Of a stretch of 16,131 nucleotides of DNA, positions 14,199 through 16,131 are shown in pieces. This stretch comes from Desulfobulbaceae bacterium (GTDB lineage Bacteria > Desulfobacterota > Desulfobulbia > Desulfobulbales > Desulfobulbaceae), in NCBI GenBank assembly GCA_030633145.1, contig DAOVTM010000029.1:1-16131 (forward strand), given 5' to 3'. The number at the start of each line of letters is the position of its first letter. Within the stretch, counting starts at the first letter, position 1. Position numbers and translations under genes: made by a program. The notes beneath the pieces were generated by a model. It did no database searches and was not told the origin of the DNA. It saw only the letters and a program-made list of their open reading frames with translations.

Positions 14199-16025
14199 TT
14201 GACGGAAAAATCAGTAACTGAAAGCAGCCCCCTCTCTGCCGAATTCCTAAAAACAGTCAGCCACTGTCCGGGGGTCTATCAGATGCTGGCCCGCAAAGAG
14301 GTCTTGTACGTCGGCAAGGCCAAGGATCTGCGCAAACGACTGGCTCAGTATGCCCATTATTCCGGGGCAGCCCACTCCAAGATTGCGGTCATGCTCTCCC
14401 ATGTCAGGCGGGTGGAGACCATCCTCACCACCACGGAAAAAGAGGCTCTTATTCTTGAGGCATCGCTCATCAAAAAGCACCGCCCCAGGTATAATGTCAT
14501 CCTCCGGGACGATAAAAACTATCCACTGATCAAGGTCACGGTCAGGGAGGAGTGGCCCAGGCTGCTGGTCACCCGCAGGCGGCTGAAAGACGGTAATCGT
14601 TATTTCGGTCCCTACTCCTCCACCAGTGCCATGCGCTCCACCCTGCACCTGCTCTTTTCCATGTTTCCCCTGCGCCGCTGCAAGACGGTGCGGGAGCGGG
14701 AACGCCCCTGTCTCAACTTCCAGATGAAGCGGTGCCTGGCTCCCTGTTCCGGCACCGTGGATCATGGCGGATACCTTGAGATGATTGATGAGATCCTCCT
14801 CATTCTCTCCGGCAAAAGCCGTAAGGTAATTGAACGGCTTAGAGAAAAAATGGAGCAGGCCGCCACTGGACTTTCCTTTGAACAGGCGGCCCTGTACCGG
14901 GATCAGATCAAGGGTCTGTCCGCCACCCTGGAGCGGCAGATAATCGCAGCAGAACACCACCTGGATCAGGATGTGTTCGGGCTGGCCCGGCAGGGCGCCT
15001 CTGTGGGTATTGCTATCCTCTTTATCCGGGCTGGGATGATCAGCGGGGCTCAGACCTTTTTTATCACCGATCCCATTGGCGATGACGAGCGTATCCTGCG
15101 GGCAGTACTTTTCCAGTATTACTCTGCACAGCGGCAGCCCCCCCAGGAGTTGCTGCTGCCATGCAGCCCGGAAGACTCGCAACTGGTAGAGGAACGGTTG
15201 AGCGACCTGCGGGAGGCCAGGGTTCGGCTGAAAATTCCCCAGCGGGGAAAAATGATGCAGGTCATGCGCATGGCCGGGAACAACGCAGCCCAGATTTTTT
15301 CGGAACAGCATAAAAAAGAAAAGGCGTGGCAGGCACTGGCTCGCTCTCTGGACAAACACCTGAAACTTCGTAACAGTCCCGAGGTCATCGAGTGCCTGGA
15401 CATCTCCAATTTGGCAGGAAAGCAGGCAGTGGGTTCTCTGGTCTGCTTCAAGGAGGGAGAAAAGGAACCGTCCCGTTTCCGCCACTACCGGATTAAGGAA
15501 AAGGATGAGCCGGACGACTATGCCATGATGAACGAGGTACTGCGGAGACGAATGAAAACCGGAATGGAGAAAGACAACCTGCCTGATATGCTGTTGCTGG
15601 ACGGGGGTAAGGGACAGCTCAATATCGCGGTACAGGTGTTGACCGATTATAAGCTGTTGCAACAAATTGATCTTGTGGCCATTGCCAAAGAAAAAAAAGA
15701 GGAAGGGGAAAAACTGTTTCGGCCAGGCCGGAAAAACCCTGTCCTGCTGGCAGCCCATGCTCCGGCACTTTTGTACCTGATGCGGATTCGGGATGAGTCA
15801 CACCGTTTCGGCATTACCTTTCATCGTCGGCTGCGTAATAAGGAGACCCTGCGCTCCGGGCTGGATCTGCTGGACGGGGTCGGTGAAAAACGGAGAAAGG
15901 CGTTGCTCAAATCGATAGGGAGCTATACCCGAATCAAGGGGGCGACAATGGAGGAACTTGCCGGGGTGGAGGGTATCGGGAAAAAACTTGCCCAGTCCAT
16001 TTACGGGCAACTTCATCCTGATTGA
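14199..16025 (+). CDS. uvrC: Excinuclease ABC subunit C
   Basis: The dual-incision nuclease of nucleotide excision repair, recruited by UvrB at damaged DNA. It has 608 residues, full length for the family. In order: GIY-YIG nuclease (about 19-100) with PGVYQM, VLYVGKAKDLRKRL and EALILEASLIKKHRPRYNV, responsible for the 3' cut; a Cys-rich segment CLNFQMKRCLAPCSG (171-185); UVR domain for UvrB contact (about 208-240); RNase H-like nuclease for the 5' cut with Asp401 in ECLDISN, Asp468 in LLLDGGKGQL and His535 in DESHRFGITFHR; and paired helix-hairpin-helix DNA-binding motifs (about 555-605) with LDGVGEKRRKALL and VEGIGKKLAQSI. The start is TTG 14199, which suggests low expression, usual for repair enzymes. 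It follows the double-receiver gene by 73 nt on the same strand and may be partly co-transcribed with it. Confidence 0.98.
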   Translation: MTEKSVTESSPLSAEFLKTVSHCPGVYQMLARKEVLYVGKAKDLRKRLAQYAHYSGAAHSKIAVMLSHVRRVETILTTTEKEALILEASLIKKHRPRYNVILRDDKNYPLIKVTVREEWPRLLVTRRRLKDGNRYFGPYSSTSAMRSTLHLLFSMFPLRRCKTVRERERPCLNFQMKRCLAPCSGTVDHGGYLEMIDEILLILSGKSRKVIERLREKMEQAATGLSFEQAALYRDQIKGLSATLERQIIAAEHHLDQDVFGLARQGASVGIAILFIRAGMISGAQTFFITDPIGDDERILRAVLFQYYSAQRQPPQELLLPCSPEDSQLVEERLSDLREARVRLKIPQRGKMMQVMRMAGNNAAQIFSEQHKKEKAWQALARSLDKHLKLRNSPEVIECLDISNLAGKQAVGSLVCFKEGEKEPSRFRHYRIKEKDEPDDYAMMNEVLRRRMKTGMEKDNLPDMLLLDGGKGQLNIAVQVLTDYKLLQQIDLVAIAKEKKEEGEKLFRPGRKNPVLLAAHAPALLYLMRIRDESHRFGITFHRRLRNKETLRSGLDLLDGVGEKRRKALLKSIGSYTRIKGATMEELAGVEGIGKKLAQSIYGQLHPD

Positions 16026-16049
16026 CAGAAACTCCGTTTCAACGTACAG

Positions 16050-16078
16050 TTGACCTTTCTATTCAGCCATTGAACAAT
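16050..16078 (+). promoter_or_regulatory. Candidate promoter for the gene beyond the right edge
   Basis: TTGACC (16050-16055) and AACAAT (16073-16078) are spaced by 17 nt and match the sigma-70 consensus at 5 and 4 of 6 positions. It points to the right, out of the window. Confidence 0.25.
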
Positions 16079-16098
16079 ACCCCTCATAAAAAAGAAAA

Positions 16099-16131
16099 AT
16101 GCAGCCAGACGAAAGAATAGAAGAGAAAATA
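16099..16131 (+). CDS. Possible 5' end of an unknown gene (cut by window edge)
   Basis: An ATG at 16099 opens a frame that runs to the window edge and reads MQPDERIEEKI. It lies about 20 nt after the candidate promoter. No Shine-Dalgarno is visible, only an A-rich stretch, and eleven codons are too few to recognise a family, so this could be chance. Confidence 0.2.
   Translation, partial: MQPDERIEEKI

Noticed and set aside
14247..15758. 503-codon open frame on the minus strand opposite uvrC
   Set aside because: The plus strand encodes full-length UvrC with all catalytic motifs. The antisense translation has no recognisable domain and arises from codon bias of the real gene.
16028..16040. 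GAAAC-TCC-GTTTC hairpin as terminator of uvrC
   Set aside because: Only 5 bp, AT-rich, 3-nt loop and no T-run after it.

Overview
The window looks like chromosomal DNA of a Gram-negative, probably anaerobic bacterium of the Deltaproteobacteria / Desulfobacterota type (a Desulfobulbales-like relative is my best guess). The reasons are an F-type ATP synthase operon that starts with two b-type subunits and carries no a or c genes, an exported b subunit, and a dense cluster of sensory and c-di-GMP signalling genes. The taxonomic call is inference from gene order and protein style, not from a search.

Layout. Positions 1-5180 (minus strand) hold the ATP synthase operon. In transcription order it is b' (5180-4749), b (4752-3988), delta (3991-3443), alpha (3439-1916), gamma (1862-984) and beta (850 to the left edge, cut). 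b'/b and b/delta overlap by 4 nt, and delta/alpha are 3 nt apart. The b subunit is unusual: it has a signal peptide followed by a periplasmic stretch with 12 histidines. A 309-nt AT-rich divergent promoter region (5181-5489) separates this operon from everything to the right.

Positions 5490-14125 (plus strand) form a signalling island. It contains (A) a receiver-GGDEF protein with a ruined active site but a kept c-di-GMP inhibitory-site motif, (B) a fused double-ATPase subunit of a YejF/Dpp-type peptide importer that overlaps A by 22 nt, (C) a 1054-residue hybrid histidine kinase (solute-binding sensor, PAS, HisKA, HATPase, receiver, HPt, helical tail), (D) an intact receiver-GGDEF diguanylate cyclase overlapping the kinase by 7 nt, (E) a close tandem copy of D broken by a one-base insertion, and (F) a protein made of two receiver domains with no output domain. 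All stand-alone receivers share the same style of sequence, so this looks like a family expanded by local duplication around one kinase. The likely logic is a multistep phosphorelay: ligand to kinase, then internal receiver, then HPt, then one or more stand-alone receivers, adjusting c-di-GMP. The catalytically dead A protein is a candidate c-di-GMP reader and F a candidate phosphate sink or connector.

Positions 14199-16025 (plus strand) encode UvrC, the nucleotide excision repair endonuclease, read from a TTG start. A repeat-like 73-nt gap with an 8-bp inverted repeat lies just before it. The last 106 bases carry a possible promoter and perhaps the first codons of another gene.
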